Assembly (NCBI RefSeq): GCF_000702665.1 | Contig: NZ_JNJA01000016.1 | Location: 22,429 to 86,428, forward strand | Direction of reading: 5' to 3' | Origin: Solidesulfovibrio alcoholivorans DSM 5433 | GTDB taxonomy: Bacteria > Desulfobacterota > Desulfovibrionia > Desulfovibrionales > Desulfovibrionaceae | Length of the DNA stretch: 64,000 nt | Part shown: positions 19,038-27,180 of the stretch, one piece after another | Layout: every line of letters begins with the position of its first letter | Numbering within the stretch: the first letter of the stretch is position 1 | Program-made: the position numbers and the translations under genes | The notes under the pieces: generated by a model | What the model saw: only the letters and a program-made list of their open reading frames with translations | The model's database searches: none | Told to the model about the DNA's origin: nothing

Positions 19038-21137
19038 TCAAAAACGTTCGAATGCGTCCCGGCCGTCCGTCTCGGGCACTTTCCGTCCCGCCGCGCCGGT
19101 GCCGCCGCTTCCCGGCAGGGCGGAACGGGACGCGGTCTTGCGGGAAAAGGCGGGCCTGGAGGATGTCGCGGGTTTGCGGGGTGGTGCCGCGTCGAGCCGC
19201 ACGCCGGGCATCTGGAAAAAGCTCACGCTGGCCTGCAACTGTTCCGCCTGGGCCGAGAGCTCCTCGGCCGTCGATGCCAGCTCCTCGGAGGCCGAGGCGT
19301 TTTGCTGGATGACGAGGTCGAGCTGTTGCAGGGCGCTGTTGACCTGGTTCGCGCCCTGGCTCTGCTCCTGGCTCGAGGCGCTGATTTCCTGGATGAGGTC
19401 GGCGGTGCGCTGGATGTCCGGCACGAGCTTGGACAGAAGCTCCCCGGCGCGCTGGGCCACCTGCGTGCTGTTGCGCGAAATACCGGTGATCTCCGAAGCC
19501 GCGGCCTGGCTTCGCTCGGCGAGCTTGCGCACCTCCGACGCGACTACGGCGAATCCCCGGCCGTGCTCGCCGGCCCGGGCCGCCTCCACGGCGGCATTGA
19601 GGGCCAGCAGGTCGGTCTGGCGGGCGATCTCCTCGACGATGGAAATCTTGCCGGCGATCTCCAGCATGGCGGCCACGGTCTGGGTGACGGCCGAGCCGGA
19701 TTCGCGGGCGTCGGCCGCGGCCTTGACCGCCATGGCCTCGGTCTGGCGGGCGTTGTCCGCGTTCTGGTTGATGCTCGACACCATCTCCTCCATGGCCGAG
19801 GAGGACTCCTCCACGGCCGAGGCTTGCGCCGATGCGCCCTGGGAAAGCGATTCCGAGGAGGCGCTCATTTCCTCGCTGCCCGAGGCCACGGTCTCGGCCC
19901 CCGACTGGACCTCGCCCACCACTTCGCGCAGCTTGTCCACCATGGCGGTCATGGACAAAAGCAGCGCGTCCTTGTCCGAACGCGGCGCGATGCTGACCGT
20001 CAGGTCCCCCTGGGCCAGCCTGGCGGCCGCGTCCGCGGCCGTGCGCTCGGCCGTGATCATCTGTCCCATGGCGGCGAGCAGCTTGCCGATCTCGTCGCTG
20101 CGGTCCACGGCCACGTCGTGCGACACGTCGCCCGCGGCCACGGCCTCGGCCACGCCGATGGCCCGCGCCACGCCGCCCCGGATGCCCCGGGTGATGCCCA
20201 CGGCGCAGAAAAGCCCCACCAAGAGGGCCGTGGCCGACACGCACAGGGAAGTCAGGTTGACCGAACGCGCCGCCTGCTCCCGGGCGGCGGTCAGGGAAGC
20301 GATGATCTCGTCGGTCAGCTCGTTGACGCGCCTGCCGCTGTCGCCCATGGCCGCTGTCGCCGCGACCAGGACGTCGCAGGCGCGCACGAACTCGTCGACG
20401 GTCTGGCGGTAGGCACCGGCCTTTTGTGCGACCTCGTCAAGCAAGGCCCGGTTTTCCTGCCGGGTCAGGATCTCGCGCAGGTCGGCCTGGTGCTTCTGAA
20501 AATTCTCGAGACCCGCCAGGGCCCTTTCCACCCCTTCCTTTTGCCCGGTCCAGGCAAACATGGTCATCTGCTGGCGCACGGTCAGGAAGACGTCCACGAG
20601 CGCGCCTGCGGCGAAGCCGCTTTTGGCCGTGCGCTGCGTCAAGGAGGCATCGTTGCCGCCAAGGGCCGCTTCGAAGGCGCGTTCGGCGTCGGCGCGCAGG
20701 CGCATCAACCGCTCCTGCACCGACTCGCCGCTTGCGGCAAAGGTTTTGACCGCGTTTTGCCGGGCGACGACGGCCTCATGGAATTCCTCGACCTTCTTTG
20801 CATAGCCGTCCAGTGCGGACAAGAGCTTGTCGAGCAAGACCAGTTGCCCGGAATCGTGCAACATCTCCCGCAACGCCTTGCCTTTCCCGGCAAGCTCCTT
20901 AAGCCGGCCGCGTACGGCGTCCAGATCCTTCTGGGCGTTGCCCTGGGCGTAGCGGTTCATGTCGAGCCTTGCGGCGGCCAGGCCGTCGGCCAAATCCTGG
21001 GCTTTGTCCTCGAGTGCCGTCCGGTCCATGATGCCGCCAAGGCCGATCCGGTAGACGCCGGAAACGATCAGGGTGAACAGGATGCAAAGCCCGAAACCGG
21101 CTCCGAGCTTGAAGGCGATGCCTCGATTACTGAACAT
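19038..21137 (-). CDS. methyl-accepting chemotaxis protein, helical sensor, FERF tail
   Basis: A 699-residue receptor. TM1 is [20 protein letters not shown]. About 250 residues of predominantly helical periplasmic sensor follow, up to the second TM ([19 protein letters not shown]). After that come HAMP-like segments ([21 protein letters not shown] and a second [20 protein letters not shown]) and the signalling domain, whose tip reads [20 protein letters not shown], with Asp and Val replacing the usual Asn and Ile. A long basic Ser/Pro linker ends in RDAFERF. The last four residues match the other HBM-like receptor at 10982. The gene lies 45 bp after a cheW gene on the same strand and is probably co-transcribed with it. 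Confidence 0.93.
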   Translation of the reverse strand: MFSNRGIAFKLGAGFGLCILFTLIVSGVYRIGLGGIMDRTALEDKAQDLADGLAAARLDMNRYAQGNAQKDLDAVRGRLKELAGKGKALREMLHDSGQLVLLDKLLSALDGYAKKVEEFHEAVVARQNAVKTFAASGESVQERLMRLRADAERAFEAALGGNDASLTQRTAKSGFAAGALVDVFLTVRQQMTMFAWTGQKEGVERALAGLENFQKHQADLREILTRQENRALLDEVAQKAGAYRQTVDEFVRACDVLVAATAAMGDSGRRVNELTDEIIASLTAAREQAARSVNLTSLCVSATALLVGLFCAVGITRGIRGGVARAIGVAEAVAAGDVSHDVAVDRSDEIGKLLAAMGQMITAERTAADAAARLAQGDLTVSIAPRSDKDALLLSMTAMVDKLREVVGEVQSGAETVASGSEEMSASSESLSQGASAQASAVEESSSAMEEMVSSINQNADNARQTEAMAVKAAADARESGSAVTQTVAAMLEIAGKISIVEEIARQTDLLALNAAVEAARAGEHGRGFAVVASEVRKLAERSQAAASEITGISRNSTQVAQRAGELLSKLVPDIQRTADLIQEISASSQEQSQGANQVNSALQQLDLVIQQNASASEELASTAEELSAQAEQLQASVSFFQMPGVRLDAAPPRKPATSSRPAFSRKTASRSALPGSGGTGAAGRKVPETDGRDAFERF

Positions 21138-21182
21138 GTCGCACTCCCTTGGTTCTTCGGCGGGCAGCCGCCCCGCGTCGCG

Positions 21183-21683
21183 TTACGACCGCGCTTCCCC
21201 GGCTTCGGGAGCGTCCCCGGCCGCATCGGCCAGCGCACAACAATCCTTGCTGCGCACGATCTCGTCCATGTCGAGCAGGAACACGAACCGCGCGCCGTCC
21301 CGGGCCACGCCGCGCAGCATGCCGCCGCAATCCCGGGGCGGAGGCTGCACGTTGCCTCCCTCGATTTCCAGCACCTCGCGCACGGCATCGGCCAGGAGCC
21401 CGGCCAGGACGAGGCCGTCGCCCCGGCGCAGTTCCACGATGACGATGCGGGTGTTGCGGGTATGCGCCACGGCATCGAGACCGAGCACCACGCCCAGATC
21501 CCAGGCCGTCACGGCCTCACCCCGGACGTCGACGATGCCGCGCATGGCGGCGGAGGCATGGGGAATCGCGGTGATGTCCAGGTCGTCGAGGATCTCGCGG
21601 ACGCGATGGACGGATACGGCGAACACGGCGCTGCCGAGGGAAAGGGTCAGGTAGCGATCCGTTGCGGGCTGCGAAAACGCCAC
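21183..21683 (-). CDS. cheW: CheW-like chemotaxis coupling protein
   Basis: The 166-residue product is a single CheW/SH3-like domain: YLTLSLGSAVFAVSVHRVREIL, IPHASAAMRGIVDVRGEAVTAWDL, then TRIVIVELRRGDGLVLAGLLADAVREVLEIE and FVFLLDMDEI. CheW bridges chemoreceptor tips and CheA. The GTG at 21683 has AAGGGG 7 nt upstream; an in-frame ATG at 21851 would add 56 residues lacking domain similarity. It lies 45 bp upstream of a chemoreceptor gene, so the pair probably forms a dedicated signalling unit. No cheA gene is present in this window. Confidence 0.88.
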   Translation of the reverse strand: MAFSQPATDRYLTLSLGSAVFAVSVHRVREILDDLDITAIPHASAAMRGIVDVRGEAVTAWDLGVVLGLDAVAHTRNTRIVIVELRRGDGLVLAGLLADAVREVLEIEGGNVQPPPRDCGGMLRGVARDGARFVFLLDMDEIVRSKDCCALADAAGDAPEAGEARS

Positions 21684-22105
21684 AGTACGCCCCTTGTCTG
21701 GATGTTGAGGATCGCCGGGCAGGCGCAGGCCTCCGGCGCAGAGGACGTTCCGGCAGGGCATGGCGGCAATGTCGCAAACAGCGCCGGCATCCTGCCGTCT
21801 GCCGGCGCAAGAGCCCTGCCGCATTTCTTGAAGTATTCGGTTACAATCCACCCATAATGTTTACAAGATAATCACGTTGCTTTTTATTCGAACCAAAATA
21901 CCACCAAGAAAACAGCGCGCGCGACGAAACCGGGGACTCCCGAACAGGGGCTCCCCGGCTCCGCGGCACTCGCAGGCCTGGCCTCGCGGCCTTGAAAAAA
22001 ACGGGATGCAAGACGGACGGAAATGCAAGCGGGCCACGGCCTTCCCCATGCGGGACGGGGATAGGTCGGGCAGTGTCTTTATGCCGGTGAAGCTGCGCCC
22101 GACGG
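21684..22105. other. intergenic region upstream of cheW
   Basis: This 422-bp gap holds no convincing gene. Its centre (about 21835-21910) is AT-rich compared with its surroundings and probably carries the cheW promoter, although no clean -35/-10 pair was found. An imperfect stem at 21930-21958 (CCGGGGA/TCCCCGG) lies downstream of the DUF2917 gene and may terminate it. Confidence 0.45.
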
Positions 22106-22468
22106 CTAATCCCAGCGCACGGCGGCCTCGGACGATTCGCCCCGGCCAGAGATGATCACCTTGCCCCCGTGCGTGAGCGTCACGCGCTGTCCCGGGGTGA
22201 GCACGCGGTCCCGGCCGTCGCCCGTGGCCGTCACCCAGACCGCGCCGCGCCGGCACTCCACCCGGCAATAGCGCGTGCCGGAAAGGCTCAGGTATTTCCC
22301 CTGGGACAGGCGCACGGTCAGGCTCTTGCCGGGGGAGAGAAGCCGCTGCCCGGCCTCGGCCACGATGCGCGCGAAGCGGCTGTCGCGCCAGCCGGACAGC
22401 CAGGCGTCCAGCAATCCGGGTTTTGCCGCCGCAAACGCCCTGTCTTCCTTGATGCGATCCGTGAACAT
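22106..22468 (-). CDS. DUF2917-like protein
   Basis: This 120-residue cytoplasmic protein matches the DUF2917 pattern in its C-terminal 80 residues: LTVRLSQGKYLSLSG, YCRVECRRGAVWVTATGDGRDRVLTPGQRVTL. The pattern suggests a small beta-rich, cupin-like fold with a conserved VWVT core. Its N-terminal 40 residues are helical (LLDAWLSGWRDSRFARIVAEA). No signal peptide is seen. The start follows GAGGAGGATGCC. It is divergent from a MocR-type regulator, with 128 bp between them, so the regulator may control it. No function is established that I can state. Confidence 0.72.
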   Translation of the reverse strand: MFTDRIKEDRAFAAAKPGLLDAWLSGWRDSRFARIVAEAGQRLLSPGKSLTVRLSQGKYLSLSGTRYCRVECRRGAVWVTATGDGRDRVLTPGQRVTLTHGGKVIISGRGESSEAAVRWD

Positions 22469-22596
22469 GGCATCCTCCTCGGGTTCGGCCCCGGGTCCGT
22501 CCCGCGGCGCGCTTCCCTTGGACCAGATTCCCTGTTACCATGACAGTCACAGTTCACAAAAAAAATGAGCATAACAGATTTCCCGGAGGCCCGGCC

Positions 22597-24066
22597 ATGA
22601 CCCTGCCCGAATCCGACCAGGGCGTTTTCCGCTACGTGACCGTGGAAAAGCACGTCCTGGCGCTGATCGAGGCCGGAAGCCTGCGCCCGGGTGAGCGCAT
22701 CCCGTCGCTGCGAGCCCTTGGCGCGCGCCTTGGCGTCAGCGTGTCCACGGTCAATCAGGCCTACATGGAGCTCGAGCGCCGGGGCGTGGTGGAAGCCAGG
22801 CCCAAGTCGGGCTTTTTCGTGCGCGAGAGCCCGGGGGCGCGCACGCCCGCGCCCCGCCCGCAGGGCCAGCCGGCCAAACCGCCCACGACCGTCAACCGGG
22901 GGGCGCTGATACGCGAGGTCCTCGACGGCATGGGCCGGCGCGACATCGTGCCGCTTGGCGTCGCGCTCACCGACGAGGCCTTCCTGCCGACCAAGCAGCT
23001 TTCCCGCCTGCTGGCCAAGGCCGCCGCCGGAAGCGCGCAGGAGGTCGTCAGCTACGAAAGCGTGCGCGGCAATCTGGCCCTGCGCCGCCAGATCGCCTGG
23101 AGGCTGGGCGAGGCCGGCATCGAGGCCGGACCCGAGGACGTGATGGTCACGGCCGGGGCCATGGAGGCGCTTTACATCGCGCTGCGCAGCGTCACGCGGC
23201 CCGGCGACAACGTGGCCATCGCCGCGCCGTCCTACTACTGTTTCCTGCAACTGCTCGAGAATTTCGGCCTGCGCGCCGTGGAACTGCCCTCCCATCCCGG
23301 CGACGGCGTACGCCCGGAAGACCTCGCCGCGGCCCTCGACCGCTATAGCATCGCCGCGGTCATCCTCACCCCCAACTTCAACAACCCCGACGGCGCGCGC
23401 ATTCCCGACACGGCCAAGGCCGAAATGGCGGCCATGCTCGCCGCGCGAAACGTCCCGCTGATCGAGGACGACGTCTACGGCGACCTCGCTTTCGAGGGCG
23501 GCCGGCCGCGTTGCATCGCCTCCTACGACACGGGCGGCCACGTGCTGCACTGCTCCTCGTTCTCCAAGACCCTGGCCCCGGGATTCCGCGTGGGCTACCT
23601 GCTCCCCGGGCGCCATGCGGCCAAGGCCTTCGAGATCAAGGCCACGACCAACGTCTGCTGCGCCACGCCGACGCAGATGGCCGTGGCCGAATACCTCGCC
23701 CAGGGCAGTTTCGAGCGCCACATCCGCAAGGTGCGCGCCGTGCTCGAGCGGCAAAGCCGGATGATGGAACAGCGCATCCTCGCGCACTTTCCCGCGGGCA
23801 CGCGCGTCAGCCACCCGAGCGGCGGCACGGTGCTCTGGGCGCAGTTGCCGCCGCCCGTGGATTCCATCCGCCTGTTCTACGAGGCCAAGGCCAAGGGCAT
23901 CGGCCTCGCGCCGGGCAACATCTTTTCCAGTTGCGACCAGTTCAACGGTTTCGTGCGCATCAGCTTCGGCAACGCCTGGACCCCGGCCGTGGACGAAGCC
24001 GTGGCCGAGGTCGGCCGCCTGGCCGCGGCGCAGTGCGCGCAAGGGGAGGCGGACCGTGCGGATTGA
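22597..24066 (+). CDS. MocR-family regulator: GntR wHTH fused to aminotransferase domain
   Basis: A 489-residue fusion. Residues 1-75 form a GntR-type winged helix (LRPGERIPSLRALGARLGVSVSTVNQAYMELERRGVVEARPKSGFF, read across several segments). The rest is a fold-type I aminotransferase-like domain with EVVSYESVRGNLALRRQIA, LTPNFNNPDGARIP, IEDDVYGDLAF and the PLP lysine in SSFSKTLAPGFRVGY. MocR proteins bind DNA and sense PLP or an amino-compound adduct; some retain catalysis. GGAGG precedes the ATG at 22597. Just upstream, two ACAGT repeats 6 bp apart (22543 and 22549) overlap a TGACAGTCA palindrome and could be operator elements. It is divergent from the DUF2917 gene. Confidence 0.9.
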   Translation: MTLPESDQGVFRYVTVEKHVLALIEAGSLRPGERIPSLRALGARLGVSVSTVNQAYMELERRGVVEARPKSGFFVRESPGARTPAPRPQGQPAKPPTTVNRGALIREVLDGMGRRDIVPLGVALTDEAFLPTKQLSRLLAKAAAGSAQEVVSYESVRGNLALRRQIAWRLGEAGIEAGPEDVMVTAGAMEALYIALRSVTRPGDNVAIAAPSYYCFLQLLENFGLRAVELPSHPGDGVRPEDLAAALDRYSIAAVILTPNFNNPDGARIPDTAKAEMAAMLAARNVPLIEDDVYGDLAFEGGRPRCIASYDTGGHVLHCSSFSKTLAPGFRVGYLLPGRHAAKAFEIKATTNVCCATPTQMAVAEYLAQGSFERHIRKVRAVLERQSRMMEQRILAHFPAGTRVSHPSGGTVLWAQLPPPVDSIRLFYEAKAKGIGLAPGNIFSSCDQFNGFVRISFGNAWTPAVDEAVAEVGRLAAAQCAQGEADRAD

Positions 24067-24224
24067 CCGCCCGGGGGGCCTTGCCTTGGCCTGATGATTG
24101 CCATAGGTTCCAACCTGCGCGCCATCCGCAGTACGCGACGCGCAGGACCCTGCCGCCAGCCTGCCTCCGGGGCGACCGGCGACGGCGAAATGTCAGGTCA
24201 CGGCCCTGGCGAGGGGAGACACCC

Positions 24225-24560
24225 ATGCAACGGCTTTCGCTTACGGCCACGGATCGGGAAATGACCATCGCCCTTACCGGCGAGATCGTCATGGACATGG
24301 TGCTCGAACGCAAAAGCGAAGTCATCCGGCTCGTGGAGGAATACGCCGGCCCGGCCGTCATCCTCGACCTGACGGGCGTCACGTTCATGGACAGTTCGGG
24401 CGTGGGGCTCCTGATCGGCCTGCGCCGCCTGTGCCAGGAACGGGGCAAGCAGTTTTGCGTGCGCAATCCCGCCCCGCCCATCCGCAAACTCTTCGAGACG
24501 CTGCGCCTGACGGACTACCTTGCCCTGGCACAGCCCGACGCCGCGCAGCCGGCCACCTGA
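24225..24560 (+). CDS. STAS-domain anti-sigma factor antagonist
   Basis: The 111-residue protein is a single STAS domain: MQRLSLTATDREMTIALTGE, then VILDLTGVTFMDSSGVGLLIGL with the phosphorylatable serine in DSSGVG, and a C-terminal helix KLFETLRLTDYLALA. Such proteins bind a serine-kinase anti-sigma factor when dephosphorylated. Eight bp downstream begins a response-regulator phosphatase with a SpoIIE domain, the expected partner that would dephosphorylate this serine. GAGGGGAG precedes the ATG. No RsbW-type kinase is adjacent, so the third component is either elsewhere or not used. Confidence 0.88.
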   Translation: MQRLSLTATDREMTIALTGEIVMDMVLERKSEVIRLVEEYAGPAVILDLTGVTFMDSSGVGLLIGLRRLCQERGKQFCVRNPAPPIRKLFETLRLTDYLALAQPDAAQPAT

Positions 24561-24568
24561 TCCGCGCC

Positions 24569-26140
24569 ATGCGCATTGCCGTCATCGACGATTCCGACAG
24601 TTTCCGCACGTACCTGGAAAGCCTGCTCCACGCCGCGGGCTACGCCGACGTCGCGGCCTTCGCCTCGGCCGAGGCGTTTCTCGACACCCTGGGGCAGCCC
24701 GGCGCGCCCCTGCCCGACCTCGCGCTCATGGACTGCATCATGCCCGGCCTCGGCGGGCTCGCAGGCACGCGCCGGCTCAAGGCCGACCCCCGCCTGGCGG
24801 ACATCCCGGTCATCATGATCACCGTCAGCGACGACGAGGAGAACCTCTCCGAGGCCTTTGCCGCCGGTGCCATGGACTATATCCAGAAGCCACCCAGGCG
24901 CGCGGAGTTCATGGCCCGCATCGCCTCGGCCCTGCGCCTCAAGCAGGCCATCGACGCCCGCAAAGCCCGCGAGAGGGAGATCCGGGAGGAGAAGGACCGC
25001 ATCGCCGCCATCCTGGAATACTCCCACGACGGCATCGCCATGGTGAACCCGGACGGCCGGTTCGCCTTTGTCTCGCCCGGCATGGAACGCGTCTTCGGCC
25101 TGCCGCTTTCCGCCTACTCCACCGTGGACCGCTGGCTGGACACGACATTTCCCGAAGCGGCCGACCGCGCGGATATCGCCGACATCGTGGCCTCGCGCCC
25201 GGCACCGGGTCACGTCTGGCGGCGGATCTACCCCTTCGCCGACAGAAACGGCTTGCGCCGCGTCTGCCAGATCCATTTTTCCTGCATGCCCGGCGGGGAA
25301 CTCATCTGCAACATCGAGGACATCACCCTTTTCGCCAAGCAAAAGGAAGACCTGCTCAGGAAGCAGAGCCGCCACATGAAAGACCTGGAGGCGGCGGCCG
25401 AAATCCAGCGCAGCCTCCTGCCCAAGCGCCTGTCCATGTCCGAACGGCTGCGCTTCGCCTGGGAATTCATGCCCTGCGAGTCCATCGGCGGCGACATCTT
25501 CAATGTCTTTCCGCTCGGGCCGCACCACGTGGGACTCTATATGCTCGACGTATCCGGCCACGGCGTGGCCTCTTCCCTGGTCGCGCTTTCGGTCTACAAC
25601 TTCATGCACTACCAGCGCGCGACGCTGATCGACCGTTCTGCCGGGTCCATCGACGTGGTCGCGCCCCACACCGTTCTCGCCCGCCTGGACGAGGAATTTC
25701 CTTTTGAGAAATTCTCGAAGTTCTTCACCATGTTCTACATGACCCTGGATACGCGCACGGGCAAGGCGCGCTACTGCAACGCCGGCCACCCGCCGCCGCT
25801 GCACCTGGCCAAAGGGAGCGTCACCCCCCTGCCCTGTCGCGGCACCATCATCGGCCTGTCGGGATTCCAGCCCTTCTGCGCCGGCATGATGGTCATGGAG
25901 CCCGGGGACAAGCTCCTCGTCACGAGCGACGGCCTGGCCGACACGCAGGCGGCGGACGGCGCGTTTTTCGGCGAGGAGCGCATCCTCGAAACCGTCGACC
26001 GGCTGGCGCGCAATCCCGTGGCCGACATCCTGGCCGGGCTGCGCCAGGACGCCGCGGCCTTTCTCGGCGACGCCCACCCACGCGACGACGTGAGCCTGCT
26101 CGGCCTGGAATTCCTGCCCGCGCGGGGCACGGCCGCCTAG
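24569..26140 (+). CDS. response regulator with PAS and SpoIIE (PP2C) phosphatase domains
   Basis: A 523-residue cytoplasmic protein. The receiver domain at about 1-125 starts MRIAVIDDSDSFRTYL. Its acceptor aspartate is in ALMDCIMPGLGG, and the conserved lysine is in YIQKP. A coiled helix and a PAS domain (AAILEYSHDGIAMVNPDGRFAFVS) occupy about 135-250. The C-terminal PP2C/SpoIIE domain carries the metal-binding aspartates in SIGGDIF, MLDVSGHGV, LVTSDGLAD and DDVSLL. It is probably an RsbU-like phosphatase, switched by a histidine kinase and acting on the adjacent STAS protein 8 bp upstream. The cognate kinase is not identified. The start is set by MRIAVIDD, the usual receiver opening. Confidence 0.92.
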   Translation: MRIAVIDDSDSFRTYLESLLHAAGYADVAAFASAEAFLDTLGQPGAPLPDLALMDCIMPGLGGLAGTRRLKADPRLADIPVIMITVSDDEENLSEAFAAGAMDYIQKPPRRAEFMARIASALRLKQAIDARKAREREIREEKDRIAAILEYSHDGIAMVNPDGRFAFVSPGMERVFGLPLSAYSTVDRWLDTTFPEAADRADIADIVASRPAPGHVWRRIYPFADRNGLRRVCQIHFSCMPGGELICNIEDITLFAKQKEDLLRKQSRHMKDLEAAAEIQRSLLPKRLSMSERLRFAWEFMPCESIGGDIFNVFPLGPHHVGLYMLDVSGHGVASSLVALSVYNFMHYQRATLIDRSAGSIDVVAPHTVLARLDEEFPFEKFSKFFTMFYMTLDTRTGKARYCNAGHPPPLHLAKGSVTPLPCRGTIIGLSGFQPFCAGMMVMEPGDKLLVTSDGLADTQAADGAFFGEERILETVDRLARNPVADILAGLRQDAAAFLGDAHPRDDVSLLGLEFLPARGTAA

Positions 26141-26187
26141 GCGGTTCTCCCGTCCGTTTTCCCGAACCTTTGCCGACCGGAAGAGCC

Positions 26188-27117
26188 ATGCCCTTTACCG
26201 TTTACCATGCCGCTCCCGGCCTTGTGGCCGAACTCACCGCCGAACTCGGCGACGCCGTCACGGCCGTGCGCGATCCGCTGGTCGTCGCCGACGGGCCGCC
26301 GCGCCAGGCCGCCTTCGCGGCCAATGTCTGGACCGCGCCGGAGTTCATCCAGGCGACGTCCATCGGCCAGGCCGCCAAGGCGCTCACCGCCATCCAGCGC
26401 AACTGGTCCCTCGTGCCCACGGGGCATTTCCGCCGGGCGGCGCTCGTCGCGGAAAAGCTGCCCAGGGTGTCGGCCAAGCCGCTGCCCTTCGGCCAGCCCC
26501 TGCCCACGTCGCCGCTTGGGGCCTTCACGCTCTGGGACGAGAACCTGCTGCTCGCCTCGCCGACGACGTCCGAACCCGTGCCGGACGGCAGCTACCGCTT
26601 CGCGGAAGACAAGGAAGGCCCGCCGAGCCGGGCCTACCTCAAGCTGTGGGAGCTCTTCACGCGGCTGGGGCAAGCGCCCAGGCCCGGGGAGCTGTGCCTG
26701 GACATGGGCGGCAGCCCCGGCGGCTGGGCCTTTGTCCTGGCCGGACTCGGGGCGCGGGTCTTTTGCATCGACAAGGCCCCGCTCGCCCCGAATGTCGCCG
26801 GGCATCCCCTGGTGTCCTGGTGCCAGGGCAGCGCCTTCGGCCTGGACCCGCGCCATGTCGGGGCCGCGGACTGGCTTTTTTCCGACGTGATCTGCTATCC
26901 CGACCGGCTCTACGAGTGGCTTTCGCGCTGGCTGGCGCTCGGGGAGTGCCGCAACTACGTGCTGACGGTCAAACTGCAGGGCGAAACGGACTTCCGGCTG
27001 CTGGGGAAATTCCGGGACATCCCCGGCAGCCGGCTGCTGCACTTAAGCCACAACAAGCACGAACTGACCTTCGTGCGCCTCGCCGCGCAGGCACCGCCCG
27101 CGACAACGACGCCCTGA
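26188..27117 (+). CDS. FtsJ/RlmM-like SAM-dependent RNA methyltransferase
   Basis: A 309-residue protein with an N-terminal RNA-binding-type region and a C-terminal RrmJ-like methyltransferase. The SAM loop is LCLDMGGSPGGWAFVLAGLG, followed by ARVFCIDKAPL. The K-D-K-E catalytic tetrad can be placed in SRAYLKLWE, FSDVICYP, LTVKLQ and KHELTF. This organisation resembles RlmM, which 2'-O-methylates C2498 of 23S rRNA, but the N-terminal domain is shorter and divergent, so the exact target is uncertain. The ATG at 26188 follows GGAAGAG. It lies 47 bp after the SpoIIE-domain gene and is followed by a good terminator. Confidence 0.8.
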   Translation: MPFTVYHAAPGLVAELTAELGDAVTAVRDPLVVADGPPRQAAFAANVWTAPEFIQATSIGQAAKALTAIQRNWSLVPTGHFRRAALVAEKLPRVSAKPLPFGQPLPTSPLGAFTLWDENLLLASPTTSEPVPDGSYRFAEDKEGPPSRAYLKLWELFTRLGQAPRPGELCLDMGGSPGGWAFVLAGLGARVFCIDKAPLAPNVAGHPLVSWCQGSAFGLDPRHVGAADWLFSDVICYPDRLYEWLSRWLALGECRNYVLTVKLQGETDFRLLGKFRDIPGSRLLHLSHNKHELTFVRLAAQAPPATTTP

Positions 27118-27134
27118 CGGGACGCGGCTTCCCC

Positions 27135-27170
27135 GCCCCGACGGCCAACCAGCTGTCGGGGCTTTTGCTT
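27135..27170 (+). terminator. intrinsic terminator after the methyltransferase gene
   Basis: An 8-bp stem (27135-27142 with 27155-27162) is followed by TTTTGCTTT at 27163-27171. It lies 17 bp past the stop and separates this gene from the convergent RND operon. Confidence 0.85.
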
Positions 27171-27180
27171 TGCCAGGAGA

